From Alphaproteobacteria bacterium (GTDB lineage: Bacteria; Pseudomonadota; Alphaproteobacteria; UBA8366; GCA-2717185), in the NCBI GenBank assembly GCA_021774435.1, contig JAJFJB010000214.1:1-36797 (forward strand): a stretch of 36,797 bases of DNA. The letters run 5' to 3'. Shown here in pieces: positions 7,681 through 15,843 of this stretch. Each line of letters begins with the position of its first letter. The stretch's first letter is position 1. A model generated the notes under the pieces. It was given only the letters and a program-made list of their open reading frames with translations. It was not told the DNA's origin and ran no database searches. The position numbers and the translations under genes were made by a program.

Positions 7681-8550
7681 ATGCCCGATACCTTTTGCAA
7701 CGCGAATGTTGGGAGGCCGACCATCGAACGTGATCTCACGCAAGCGGAACGACAGGCCTTCGCGGAGAATGGCGTCGTGCTTGTGCCGAAGGCCGTCTCC
7801 GCGGCGTGGGTCAGTAGAATGACCGCCGTCGTCGACCAGCAACTCGCGGCGCCCAGCAAATGGTCGAACGACGCCAATCCCGGCGCCGCGACAGACCGGA
7901 ATTTCACCGACCGCTATCTGTGGCGCGAAAACGCGGAGATCAACGCCTTCATACGCGAGTCCGGTTGCGCCAAGCTCGCAGCCCAGGCCATGGACAGCCA
8001 GAGCGTCCGCTTCTATTTCGATCATCTGCTGGTAAAGGAACCGGGCACCGCCGGCCCGACACCCTGGCACCAGGACATTCCCTACTGGCCCTTCATGGGC
8101 AAACAGATTTGCTCAATCTGGCTCGCGCTGACATCCTGCACGGTGGAGAACAGTGCACTGGAATTCGTGCGCGCTTCCCATCTCGACGGGAAATACTACG
8201 CGCCGGAAGCCTTCAACGGCCCCGACGACGCCAGCGCCTCCTGGATGGCCAAGGCGACGGGCGAAAAATGCCCCGACATCGAAGCCGACCGGTCCGCATT
8301 CGACATCGTCGGTTATGACGTTGTACCGGGCGATGCCCTGATCTTCTCCGCCTGGACGATCCACGGCGCGCGCGGCAATGCCTCGGTCAGTTCGCGCCGT
8401 GCCGCGATCTCAACCCGCTGGCTGGGCGATGATGCTGTATGGTACCCACATGACGGCACCGACCCGACGGTCAAGGCCGAAGACGTCTCCGTCGCCCCCG
8501 GCGACCCGCCTGCTGATGACACAGTTTTCCCGGAATTGTGGCAGGCTTAA
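7681..8550 (+). CDS. Phytanoyl-CoA dioxygenase (PhyH) family Fe(II)/2-oxoglutarate oxygenase
   Basis: The 289-residue member of PF05721 hydroxylates an aliphatic or CoA-linked substrate with O2 and 2-oxoglutarate. The metal site is the facial triad His130 and Asp132 (PWHQD) plus His228 (IHGARGN), with an Arg-rich segment (RRAAISTRW) after it for 2-oxoglutarate. An ATG at 7621 in frame would overlap the divergent crotonase start. I prefer 7681, just ahead of the conserved LTQAERQAFAENGVV helix, although its ribosome site is weak. The true substrate of such bacterial PhyH proteins is rarely predictable. Confidence 0.85.
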   Translation: MPDTFCNANVGRPTIERDLTQAERQAFAENGVVLVPKAVSAAWVSRMTAVVDQQLAAPSKWSNDANPGAATDRNFTDRYLWRENAEINAFIRESGCAKLAAQAMDSQSVRFYFDHLLVKEPGTAGPTPWHQDIPYWPFMGKQICSIWLALTSCTVENSALEFVRASHLDGKYYAPEAFNGPDDASASWMAKATGEKCPDIEADRSAFDIVGYDVVPGDALIFSAWTIHGARGNASVSSRRAAISTRWLGDDAVWYPHDGTDPTVKAEDVSVAPGDPPADDTVFPELWQA

Positions 8551-8575
8551 GCGGCAGCATCGGGCATTAGCGGAT

Positions 8576-9517
8576 TTAAGTGCCCCATCGGCGATGCAAT
8601 CTGACAGCTGCTAAATAATAAAGGAGCTCCGGCAGGACCAACACAATTGCACTGACGAGACTGAAACTGTACTCAAACCCGTTTTCGACTGCCTCAAATC
8701 CAAATAATTGAGCCGCTTTCGCTACGTCAAAATAAAGCAGAGAGTTGACGTTTAATCCTATATGCAGACCGATAGCATATTCGAGCCGCCCCGTCCTCAA
8801 TGCTAAAGCAGTCAACAGAACTGACGACAGCAAATAATTATAAACAGCTTCCCACCCGTAGGATTTGATTTCCGGATTGAATAAATGAATGGCAAAGAAC
8901 AGCGTAGAAATCGCAAGAAAGATGATCGGCTAGGATCTCGTTATGCCGCCAATGAGTTGGAAAAAGTAGCCTCGAAACACCAATTCTTCCGTCGTTGCTT
9001 GAAGGGCAACTATGGGGATGGCCAAAAAAACTAAAGTCCATTCGGCACTGGACCTAAAGTAAACTGGAATATTCTGACCGTAGAAAACCAAACCTAACGA
9101 ATTGACAATGACATAAAAACCAATGGGAAAAAGGCCGGTATACAATATATCCAGCCACCGTATCCGCCCTCCTGGTGCAACGATATCTGTTGTCTTTATT
9201 TCGAGAATTTGGAATGCCACCCAAATCACGGGAAAAATTACGGCAATTTCGGCGAATTGATAAATCACGCTCAGCAAAACTTCTTCGCGGCCGAACGTTC
9301 TGAGCTCCGCTGCTGTTTCAGCCGTAAGAACCTCAAAGACAACATTGAGTCCGAAAATGTCGGCGACAACGGACAGCACCATGTTGAAATAACCGCCGAG
9401 AACGAAGATCGACAGGAGACTGAACAGCCAAATCAAAATGCCTTTCCGTGCATGCTCTCGCGGCACCAAGAGACGCTCTGTTCCTTTCTGAAATTCCTGA
9501 GATAAACGCGGAAACAT
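8576..9517 (-). pseudogene. CPBP-family intramembrane metalloprotease gene interrupted by one in-frame amber codon
   Basis: Reading on the minus strand, a 195-residue frame from 9517 carries several membrane segments and the CPBP (Rce1/Abi) motif EELVFRG, then meets TAG at 8930-8932. Without any frame change the reading continues PIIFLAISTLFFAIHLFNPE (second motif FxxxH) and reaches IGLHIGLNVNS (third motif HxxxN) before TAA at 8576. All three metal-site motifs are thus intact on either side of one stop. The expected residue at the stop is probably Trp, so TGG to TAG is the simplest change. It may be a recent null mutation, a sequencing error, or a readthrough case. No clear Shine-Dalgarno precedes the chosen ATG. 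Confidence 0.8.
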
Positions 9518-9652
9518 ACAACACAACGCTAAATGGTGGGAACCGGTTCGATATTGAATCTTATCCTTTACCGACACCGTATCGGTACCTATTTTTTGGG
9601 CTGACAAACGCCTTTGCCGCCGCAATTCTGAAAATTCAACGGAGCCCTTCCC

Positions 9653-11221
9653 GTGACCCAACGCCCCAACATCCTGCTCATCATGACCGACCAGCACCGG
9701 CCGGACTTCACCGGCTTCGGCGGCAATCCCTTGGTGCAAACACCCAATCTCGACGCGCTGGCGGCACAATCGATGCGCTTCGATAAGGCCTATGTCGCCA
9801 ATCCGATCTGCATGCCGAACCGCTCGACGATCTTTACCGGCCGCATGCCCTCGCTGCACGGCACGCGCTATAACGGCATTCCGCTCGACCCGCGTGAACG
9901 GACCTTTCCGCGGACTTTGCGGGAGGCGGGCTACCGCACCGCGCATATCGGCAAATGCCATCTGCAGAATATGGGCAGTTCGCCGGAACAACTCGCCAAG
10001 GCGCTGCCGGACCTGCCGCCGCACGACGCGCGGATAGAGGACCTGCCCAAGGGCTGGGACCTGTATGAAAACGTGGCGCGGCACAATGGCGAGTTCGTCG
10101 CCATGCCGGACGATTATTACGGCTTCGACCATGTTGAGCTGTCCGTCGGACATAGCGATAGCTGCACCGGACACTATTACCATTGGGCCCAGGAAAAGGG
10201 CTCCGACATCGCCACCCTCAAAGGCGCGGGGAATGCCAAGGAGGTCTCCAAACCCGCCTTCCATGTCTGGCGCACCTCGGTGCCAGAGGAGATCTACCCC
10301 ACGACCTACATAACCGAACGCACGCAGACCTATATCCGCGACCATGCGGCGCATCGGGCGGACGAGCCCTTCTTCGCGGTCTGCTCCTACCCGGACCCGC
10401 ATCATCCCTTCACGCCGCCCGGCAAGTACTACGATATGTACGACCCGGCGGACGTGCCCCTGCCCGCGAGCTTCGACGATCCGCATGAACACTCGACGCC
10501 GCAATACAAGCGCATGCAGAAGAAGCGCGGCCAGCCCCTGCGCGCCCATGTGAATCCTTTCTCGCCGACGGAACCGGAATATCGCGAGATGGCCGCCAAG
10601 GCCTATGGCATGATCACCATGGTCGACGACGCCATCGGGCGGCTGCTGGCGACCTTGAAAAAGTCCGGCCTGGCGGACAACACCATCATCCTGTTCACCA
10701 GCGATCATGGCGACATGTTCGGCGATCACGGCATGATGCTGAAAGGCGCGATGCATTACGAAGGCTGCATCCGCGTGCCGCTGCTGATCAACGCGCCCGG
10801 CAAGGAGCCCGGCGTCTGCACCTCCCTGGTCGGCTCCATCGACCTCGCCGCGACCCTTTCCGCTCTGGCAGGGGTCGAACCGCATCACGGCATGCAAAGC
10901 CACGACCTTACCCCGCTGCTCGACGACCCGACGCAAACGCCGCGCGAGGCGGTCCTGATCGAGGAAGACCAGGTCCATGACATGGTCCACACCGGCCGCC
11001 CCCTGCGCATGCGGACCCTGCTCACCGATGAGGCGCGGCTGACCCTCTATGACGGGCTGGATCACGGGGAGCTGTTCGACCGCACAACCGATCCGGACGA
11101 GATGCGGAACCTCTACGGCCTCCCCGAAGCCGCCGCCCTGCAGGCGGAGCTGACGACCCGCCTGGCGTACGAGATGATGTCAGCCAGCGATATCAGCCCG
11201 CGGCCGACGGCGTTTGCCTGA
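9653..11221 (+). CDS. Sulfatase-family hydrolase, CMPNR signature
   Basis: The 522-residue alkaline-phosphatase-superfamily sulfatase begins RPNILLIMTDQHRPD (metal Asp). The formylglycine site is Cys53 in ICMPNRSTIFTG, followed by IGKCH, a PDPHHPF region and the C-terminal metal motif TSDHGDMFGDHG. Maturation enzymes need the C-x-P-x-R core, which is kept, but the usual Ser after Pro is Asn. It could act on sulfate esters, or on phosphonate or phosphate esters as some relatives do. No signal peptide is seen, so it is probably cytoplasmic. The start is GTG 9653, with GGAG eight bases upstream. It is divergent from the broken CPBP gene. Confidence 0.88.
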   Translation: MTQRPNILLIMTDQHRPDFTGFGGNPLVQTPNLDALAAQSMRFDKAYVANPICMPNRSTIFTGRMPSLHGTRYNGIPLDPRERTFPRTLREAGYRTAHIGKCHLQNMGSSPEQLAKALPDLPPHDARIEDLPKGWDLYENVARHNGEFVAMPDDYYGFDHVELSVGHSDSCTGHYYHWAQEKGSDIATLKGAGNAKEVSKPAFHVWRTSVPEEIYPTTYITERTQTYIRDHAAHRADEPFFAVCSYPDPHHPFTPPGKYYDMYDPADVPLPASFDDPHEHSTPQYKRMQKKRGQPLRAHVNPFSPTEPEYREMAAKAYGMITMVDDAIGRLLATLKKSGLADNTIILFTSDHGDMFGDHGMMLKGAMHYEGCIRVPLLINAPGKEPGVCTSLVGSIDLAATLSALAGVEPHHGMQSHDLTPLLDDPTQTPREAVLIEEDQVHDMVHTGRPLRMRTLLTDEARLTLYDGLDHGELFDRTTDPDEMRNLYGLPEAAALQAELTTRLAYEMMSASDISPRPTAFA

Positions 11222-11265
11222 GGGATTGGCGTTCAATTTTTAGAAACGACCACGCCATTTCAACA

Positions 11266-11295
11266 TGGATGCTCTTGTCGGAGCACGAGCATGAC
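11266..11295 (-). repeat. Interspersed hairpin repeat, reverse orientation, degenerate loop
   Basis: On the plus strand it reads TGG, a 9-base arm ATGCTCTTG, a 6-base loop TCGGAG, the arm CACGAGCAT and GAC. It is one base longer than the other copies and is the only one whose loop is not TCAAG/CTTGA. One base pair in the stem is mismatched. Confidence 0.7.
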
Positions 11296-11386
11296 GGATT
11301 TGAGCAGAGTCCGGGCCTTCCGACTCATGGCTATACGTGCGCATGGCGCCTCGGCTGCATCATCAATAGGACGACGCTAGCTCATC

Positions 11387-11415
11387 GTCATCCTCGTGCT
11401 TGACACGAGTATCCA
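11387..11415 (+). repeat. Interspersed hairpin repeat, forward orientation
   Basis: Layout is GTC, arm ATCCTCGTG, loop CTTGA, arm CACGAGTAT, CCA. Apart from one mismatch in the stem it is the same as the left ends of the two GIY-YIG units almost 4 kb away. It forms a facing pair with the reverse copy at 11266. Confidence 0.85.
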
Positions 11416-11530
11416 TCTTTCAATCCCACCAAACCCATAAGACATAGCAAAAAGCCCTAGATTCGTGCAATCGACAGGAACAAGCGCAAAAGAAAAAGTT
11501 CCAAGGTTCTACTAAAGAAAGCTATCTAAA

Positions 11531-12715
11531 CTACAACATCCACAAATAAATCATTCCAGAAAACCATGCAATTCCAGTCATGTATACTAAGGCACGGTGG
11601 CGAAACCAAAACCATCGGTCACTCATTTCAGTATCTTGTTCAGGACCCTTTAAGTATGGTTCGGGCATTTCCGTTTCCGCTGTACCGCGCACCAACATAT
11701 CAAGAGCCTTGAGCAACTCTTTAGAGTTATCTAGCAACATATCCAATTGAATTGCACCAGTGATTGTTTTTAGGTAGTCTTCATCTTGCGCCAGGGTAAA
11801 AAGTAACCCTTCAGATCTATATTTCGGAAATTTTATCCCAAGAGATTCCATTTCAATTGAAACGGATTTCCAATTGTTTTCCCAATTCGGAGGCATCAAG
11901 AATATACATTTATCGACATATCGATTTGTAAGAAGCCACTCTACTTCTTTACGCGTAGCCCCTTTTTTTTGCTGCGGAAGCACAAAAATTAAGACAGCAT
12001 TATCAATTAACAGCTTTACACTAGACCACCAATTCTCATCGGTACTCGAAATTCTTCCTGCTCCTACCTGCTCGCCTGGTTTTCCCAAACCTATCAATGG
12101 CATTCGCGGCTCAACTGCTTCAGAAATTACAGCTTCGACGTCAATAAACTCTCGACTTCTTTTAAACTCACGCTCATTTCTTAAGGTAGTCATTCTACCG
12201 GTACTCTCAAATGGTCTAAGATATAAGCAGTACTTGTGAATGATTCCTTCTTTTAACAAACAAAAAATTTTATAAGCTCTTAAATCTCTTTCTCGCTGGT
12301 TTTCGTCATTCCAAAGGTGAATATACAAAGCGAAATAAAAAAAAGCCCCTAGCATCAATGAACCCAACACCTGATTAAAACCTACATTTGTAAATAACTC
12401 TACTAATGGAAGAGTACTACCGGAAACGAAAAATATAATAATATTTCTCCAAATCAGACCAGGTTGCGTGAAGACTGTAGCTCTATGTCGAATTGGGGAG
12501 CACCAGAACACATGCGGCAGACGCCACACCCAATGAAGCAAGAGCCCGATCAATGCAATTGCACTTATAATTATTACTAAGTACGTCCAAGTTTCAGAAA
12601 AATTGTGTGTCTTGATAAGAATAGTCTCAGCAAATAATAATGCTGCTATACCGAAAAACATTGCAGCACTCGGCAAATCAAACCCTTTATTTGGCCCTTC
12701 GTAATTTTGAGGCAC
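11531..12715 (-). CDS. Multi-pass membrane protein with a cytoplasmic nucleotide-binding-like (TIR/SLOG-like?) domain, AT-rich
   Basis: This 394-residue protein of unrecognised family has four predicted N-terminal membrane helices (around AAMFFGIAALLF, TYLVIIISAIALIG, IIIFFVSGSTLPL and LMLGAFFYFALYI). A soluble region of about 200 residues follows, then a final helix near the C-terminus (YMTGIAWFSGMIYLW). The soluble part has CLYLRPFES, PLIGLGKPGEQVGAGR, DENWWSSVKLLIDNAVLIF and KEVEWLL. This is a Rossmann-like pattern I associate with TIR-like or related base-exchange folds, but that link is only an impression. The GTG start has AGGA upstream. Base composition is clearly more AT-rich than the neighbours and the codons are unlike theirs, which suggests recent transfer. 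The gene is followed by hairpin repeats. Confidence 0.75.
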   Translation of the reverse strand: MPQNYEGPNKGFDLPSAAMFFGIAALLFAETILIKTHNFSETWTYLVIIISAIALIGLLLHWVWRLPHVFWCSPIRHRATVFTQPGLIWRNIIIFFVSGSTLPLVELFTNVGFNQVLGSLMLGAFFYFALYIHLWNDENQRERDLRAYKIFCLLKEGIIHKYCLYLRPFESTGRMTTLRNEREFKRSREFIDVEAVISEAVEPRMPLIGLGKPGEQVGAGRISSTDENWWSSVKLLIDNAVLIFVLPQQKKGATRKEVEWLLTNRYVDKCIFLMPPNWENNWKSVSIEMESLGIKFPKYRSEGLLFTLAQDEDYLKTITGAIQLDMLLDNSKELLKALDMLVRGTAETEMPEPYLKGPEQDTEMSDRWFWFRHRALVYMTGIAWFSGMIYLWML

Positions 12716-12822
12716 AGAAATCCTGTCTCCTAAAACATTATTTCACTTTCTTTCCTTGGAATTATCAGAACAGTAATTCTACCAAGGTATTAAAATTGGA
12801 ATCTCAGGTCAGTCAATTCTGT

Positions 12823-14907
12823 TTAATCAGCCGCGTCCGCGGTGAGCGTGTCCGCTTCCGCCTTGAGCCAGATCGCGGTGTCGTGGAAGGCCGATCCGCC
12901 CGACGGAGCGACCGGGGTGCCGTCGATCAACAGATTGATGCCGATCTTGCGGTCGAAGGCGGTGTCGGGCCAGACGCCTTCGGCGATGACGACGCCCTGT
13001 TTGGCGGTGTCGGAGATCTTGGCCTTCAGGACCACATCTCCCTTCTGATTGCCGATACGGATGTCGCCGCCGTCCGTGACGCCGTAGGTCGCGGCATCTT
13101 GCGGATGGATCATGGCCGTCGGTTCTTTTTCGCGGCGCTGCGAACCCGGCGTCTCCGTGAAGGAGGAGTTGAGATAGGTCCGCGGCGGCGGCGTCACAAG
13201 GCGGAGCGGCTTGTCCGGACCGGTCGTGTCGGTCACGGCCCAATGATCCGTCATCGCGGGCATGCCTTCATGATAGGGGCCGATCTTCGACCAGTCCGGC
13301 TTGAAATGAAACTTGCCGTCATCATGCGGGAAGCCGTTCAGGAAATGCGCGTCCTCGAAACTGGGAGCGCAATCGAGCCAGCCGCGCGTGATAGCGGCGT
13401 CCAACGTGCCCTTGCCAGAATCCTGCAGGGTCTTGTCCAGCAAGTCCCGGGCGGTCATATCGAAGCTCGGATGTTCGGCGCCGAGCCGTTTCGCCAGCGC
13501 GTTCACGACTTCAAGATTGCTCCAGCATTCCTCATGCTGCTCAAGCACCCGCGGCCCCATGCTGAGCGCCGTGTGGCCCCAGCCCTTGTACATATCGTCC
13601 AGTTCCAGGAACATCGCCGCCGGCAGCAGGATGTCGGCATAGCGTGCCGTGGCCGTCATGAACTGTTCATGCACGCAGACGAACAAATCGTCGCGGCTCA
13701 GCCCTTTCCGCACCGACGCGGTATCCGCCGCGACCAGCGCGGTGTTGGAATTCTGGATCAGCATCGCGGTCACCGGCGGGCCGCCCTTCAGTGCGTCCGC
13801 ATCGCCGCACAGGATCGCCCCGATGCGCGACTGATCGAGCATCCGCGTCACATCGCCCGCCTTGTCGGCGGCATGCGCCATCGTCGTGTCGAGGCCCCAG
13901 ATATCGAAACTGCCCCAGAACGCGCCGCCGCCGCGCTGCCGCCACGCGCCGGTGATCGCCGGCAACCCGCTGGCCGCATGCATGTTCGTCGCACCGTTGC
14001 GGCTGCGGGTGAATCCGACGCCGAATTTGATAAAGCTCTTCTTCGTCCCACCATAGAGACGGGCCAGGGCGGTAATTTCGTCAACGGTCAGCCCTGTGAT
14101 GTCGGACGCCCATTGCGGCGTCTTCGTCGCCAGATGCGCCCGGACCTCGTCGTCGAAATCGGTGAGTTCGGCGAGATAGTCCTCATCCGCCAGCCCTTCC
14201 GCCAGGATTACCTGCATCACCGCACAGGCCAGCGCGCCATCGGTGCCGGGCCGCAGCACCAACCCGATATCGGCGGCGGCCATGGTCGAGGTGCGGTAGA
14301 CATCGATGACGACCAGCTTTGCGCCGCGCGCCTTGCGGGCCTTCTGGATATGGTTCATCAGATTGACGTTGGTGTGCACCGGGTTGCCGCCCCAGACGAC
14401 GATCAGCTCCGAGTCCTCGATCTCGCACGGATCGGCGCCGCGCTGCCCGCCGACCCCCGCCGCCCAGCCGGACATCGCCGGGGTCACGCAGATCGTGCCG
14501 ATCATGCCGGAATAGCCCAGCACCCGGCTCAGACGTTCGATACCATGGCGTTGCACGACGCCAAGCGTGCCGCCGGAATGATAGGGCCAGACAGATTCTA
14601 GCCCGTACTTATCGGTTGCCGATTTGAACGCCGCCGCGACGGTATCGAGCGCCTCGTCCCAGCTGATCCGTTCGAATTTCCCCTCGCCTTTCTTGCCAAC
14701 GCGGCGCATCGGATGGGTCAGACGGTCGGGATGATGCACCCGCTCCGCATAACGCCCCACCTTCTCGCACACGACGCCGGCCGTGAACGGCAGGTCAGAC
14801 GCACCCCGAACACGGCCGATCTGCGTCGGCGACAGGCGCTCGACTTCGAGCGCACAGGCGCTCGGACAGTCATGGGGACAGGCGGTACGGACAATCTCGA
14901 CAGACAT
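12823..14907 (-). CDS. Molybdopterin-dependent oxidoreductase, DMSO-reductase family
   Basis: The 694-residue bis-MGD enzyme begins MSVEIVRTACPHDCPSAC. The Cys residues of CPHDCPSAC plus the Cys of VVCEKVGRY form a [4Fe-4S] site. Downstream are the prosite-like VWGGNPVHTN segment, the cofactor-binding central domain and a C-terminal MopB domain (PRTYLNSSF, then MIHPQDAATYGV and GDIRIGN). The frame opens at 14946, but ATG 14905-14907 has AGGAGAG at ideal spacing. No Tat signal is seen and no electron-transfer subunit lies beside it, so it is probably a cytoplasmic single-subunit enzyme of unknown substrate. Confidence 0.9.
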   Translation of the reverse strand: MSVEIVRTACPHDCPSACALEVERLSPTQIGRVRGASDLPFTAGVVCEKVGRYAERVHHPDRLTHPMRRVGKKGEGKFERISWDEALDTVAAAFKSATDKYGLESVWPYHSGGTLGVVQRHGIERLSRVLGYSGMIGTICVTPAMSGWAAGVGGQRGADPCEIEDSELIVVWGGNPVHTNVNLMNHIQKARKARGAKLVVIDVYRTSTMAAADIGLVLRPGTDGALACAVMQVILAEGLADEDYLAELTDFDDEVRAHLATKTPQWASDITGLTVDEITALARLYGGTKKSFIKFGVGFTRSRNGATNMHAASGLPAITGAWRQRGGGAFWGSFDIWGLDTTMAHAADKAGDVTRMLDQSRIGAILCGDADALKGGPPVTAMLIQNSNTALVAADTASVRKGLSRDDLFVCVHEQFMTATARYADILLPAAMFLELDDMYKGWGHTALSMGPRVLEQHEECWSNLEVVNALAKRLGAEHPSFDMTARDLLDKTLQDSGKGTLDAAITRGWLDCAPSFEDAHFLNGFPHDDGKFHFKPDWSKIGPYHEGMPAMTDHWAVTDTTGPDKPLRLVTPPPRTYLNSSFTETPGSQRREKEPTAMIHPQDAATYGVTDGGDIRIGNQKGDVVLKAKISDTAKQGVVIAEGVWPDTAFDRKIGINLLIDGTPVAPSGGSAFHDTAIWLKAEADTLTADAAD

Positions 14908-15027
14908 CACAGGCTCTCCTTGGGCGCGGCTTTGGGCACAGTTCACGCTATTATAGGGATTCTTGGTTCCCGGATCACGGGATAAGCGAAAGCGTTTGGC
15001 GACAGGACCGTCAATGCATTTGAAGCA

Positions 15028-15056
15028 TGGATGCTCGGGCCAAGCCCAAGCATGAC
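15028..15056 (-). repeat. Interspersed hairpin repeat, reverse orientation
   Basis: Plus strand: TGG, arm ATGCTCGGG, loop CCAAG, arm CCCAAGCAT, GAC. It lies 39 bp before the first GIY-YIG unit and faces its left end. Confidence 0.85.
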
Positions 15057-15095
15057 AGAAACAGAGGACAATTACGGCATAGTATTCTCCGCCGG

Positions 15096-15124
15096 GTCAT
15101 ACTCGTGCTTGACACGAGTATCCA
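15096..15124 (+). repeat. Hairpin repeat, left end of unit 1
   Basis: GTC, arm ATACTCGTG, loop CTTGA, arm CACGAGTAT, CCA. The two arms are perfectly complementary over nine base pairs. It is identical to the left end of unit 2. Confidence 0.9.
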
Positions 15125-15145
15125 TTTCCATGCCACGCTCGACCT

Positions 15146-15433
15146 ATGCCTTATTACGTCTACATTCTCTCCAGCAAACCGAACGGCACGCTCTATATCG
15201 GCGTGACGAACGATGTCGTTCGGCGCGTTTATGAACACAAAGAATGGCTCGTGGATGGTTTTACGAAGCGCCACAGCGTCAAGACGCTTGTCTATCTCGA
15301 AACGCATGACCGAGCAGAACAGGCCATTCAGCGCGAGAAGAATTTGAAGCACTGGAAGCGGGATTGGAAAGTCGCGTTGATCGAGCGCGAGAACCCGTTT
15401 TGGGAGGATCTTTACGAGACGATCTGCAGCTAA
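15146..15433 (+). CDS. GIY-YIG domain endonuclease-like protein, copy 1
   Basis: The 95-residue protein is a bare GIY-YIG nuclease domain of the small UvrC-N-like type. YYVYIL is the GIY element and LYIG the YIG element, followed by NDVVRRVYEHK with the catalytic-type Arg and a C-terminal Glu-rich segment (ENPFWEDL). Such single-domain proteins may nick structured or branched DNA. No Shine-Dalgarno is visible before the ATG, so expression may be low or use a leader. The gene nearly fills the space between two inverted hairpin repeats. It differs from copy 2 at seven residues, most of the nucleotide changes between the copies being silent. Confidence 0.85.
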   Translation: MPYYVYILSSKPNGTLYIGVTNDVVRRVYEHKEWLVDGFTKRHSVKTLVYLETHDRAEQAIQREKNLKHWKRDWKVALIERENPFWEDLYETICS

Positions 15434-15437
15434 GAGA

Positions 15438-15466
15438 TGGATGCTCGGGTCAAGCCCAAGCATGAC
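15438..15466 (-). repeat. Hairpin repeat, right end of unit 1
   Basis: Plus strand: TGG, arm ATGCTCGGG, loop TCAAG, arm CCCAAGCAT, GAC. It begins four bases after the stop codon of GIY-YIG copy 1. It is identical to the right end of unit 2. Confidence 0.9.
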
Positions 15467-15501
15467 GGCAGTGAGGAAGGTTATGTTGCAGAAACTTATC
15501 A

Positions 15502-15530
15502 GTCATACTCGTGCTTGACACGAGTATCCA
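15502..15530 (+). repeat. Hairpin repeat, left end of unit 2
   Basis: Same 29 bases as at 15096-15124: GTC, nine-base perfect stem ATACTCGTG/CACGAGTAT around CTTGA, then CCA. Confidence 0.9.
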
Positions 15531-15551
15531 ATTCTATGCCACGCTCGACCT

Positions 15552-15839
15552 ATGCCTTATTACGTCTACATTCTCTCCAGCAAACCGAACGGCACGCTCT
15601 ATATCGGCGTGACGAACGATGTCGTTCGGCGCGTTTATGAACACAAAGAAGGGTTCGTGGATGGCTTCACGAAGCGCCATGATGTTAAGTCGCTTGTCTA
15701 TCTTGAAACACATGATCGTGCCGAAGAGGCCATTCAACGTGAGAAGAATTTGAAGCACTGGAAGCGGGATTGGAAAGTTGCGTTGATCGAACTCGAGAAT
15801 CCACATTGGGAGGACCTATACGAGACGATCTGCAGCTAA
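15552..15839 (+). CDS. GIY-YIG domain endonuclease-like protein, copy 2
   Basis: The 95-residue paralogue of copy 1 keeps YYVYIL, LYIG and RRVYEHK intact. The seven residue differences lie after position 33 (for example EGF for EWL, HDV for HSV, ELENPH for ERENPF). The N-terminal third is identical even at silent sites, which points to recent duplication with later divergence of one part, or to gene conversion. As with copy 1 there is no clear ribosome site, and the right hairpin repeat starts four bases after the stop. Confidence 0.85.
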   Translation: MPYYVYILSSKPNGTLYIGVTNDVVRRVYEHKEGFVDGFTKRHDVKSLVYLETHDRAEEAIQREKNLKHWKRDWKVALIELENPHWEDLYETICS

Positions 15840-15843
15840 GAGA

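Larger units (their letters stand above)
11222..11530. other. Intergenic stretch with two interspersed hairpin repeats
   Basis: About 310 bp between the sulfatase stop and the stop of the convergent membrane-protein gene. No coding sequence is supported. It contains two copies of the 29-30 bp hairpin repeat in opposite orientation (11266-11295 and 11387-11415). The last 100 bp shift to visibly AT-rich sequence continuous with the next gene. Confidence 0.7.
15096..15466 (+). mobile_element. GIY-YIG unit 1: nuclease gene enclosed by inverted hairpin repeats
   Basis: The unit is 371 bp: a forward 29-bp hairpin repeat (15096-15124), 21 bp of leader, the GIY-YIG gene, four bases, then a reverse 29-bp hairpin repeat (15438-15466). 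Because the right repeat is the approximate reverse complement of the left one, the unit has terminal inverted repeats. The second unit starts 406 bp downstream with the same spacing at every point. No obvious target-site duplication flanks it. Calling it a mobile element is an inference from structure and duplication. Confidence 0.55.

Noticed and set aside
9518-11065. Long minus-strand open frame opposite the sulfatase gene, continuous with the CPBP frame
   Set aside because: It is antisense to a clear sulfatase, has a shadow-like Arg/Gly/Val-rich composition with no domain, and the real CPBP protein begins at about 9517.
11222-12822. A defence island around the AT-rich membrane protein
   Set aside because: Only one gene is involved, with no partner nuclease, helicase or restriction gene; kept as an open observation about the single protein.
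12640-14601. 653-residue plus-strand frame opposite the molybdopterin oxidoreductase
   Set aside because: GC-rich shadow of a gene with clear Fe-S and cofactor motifs on the other strand; no recognisable domain.
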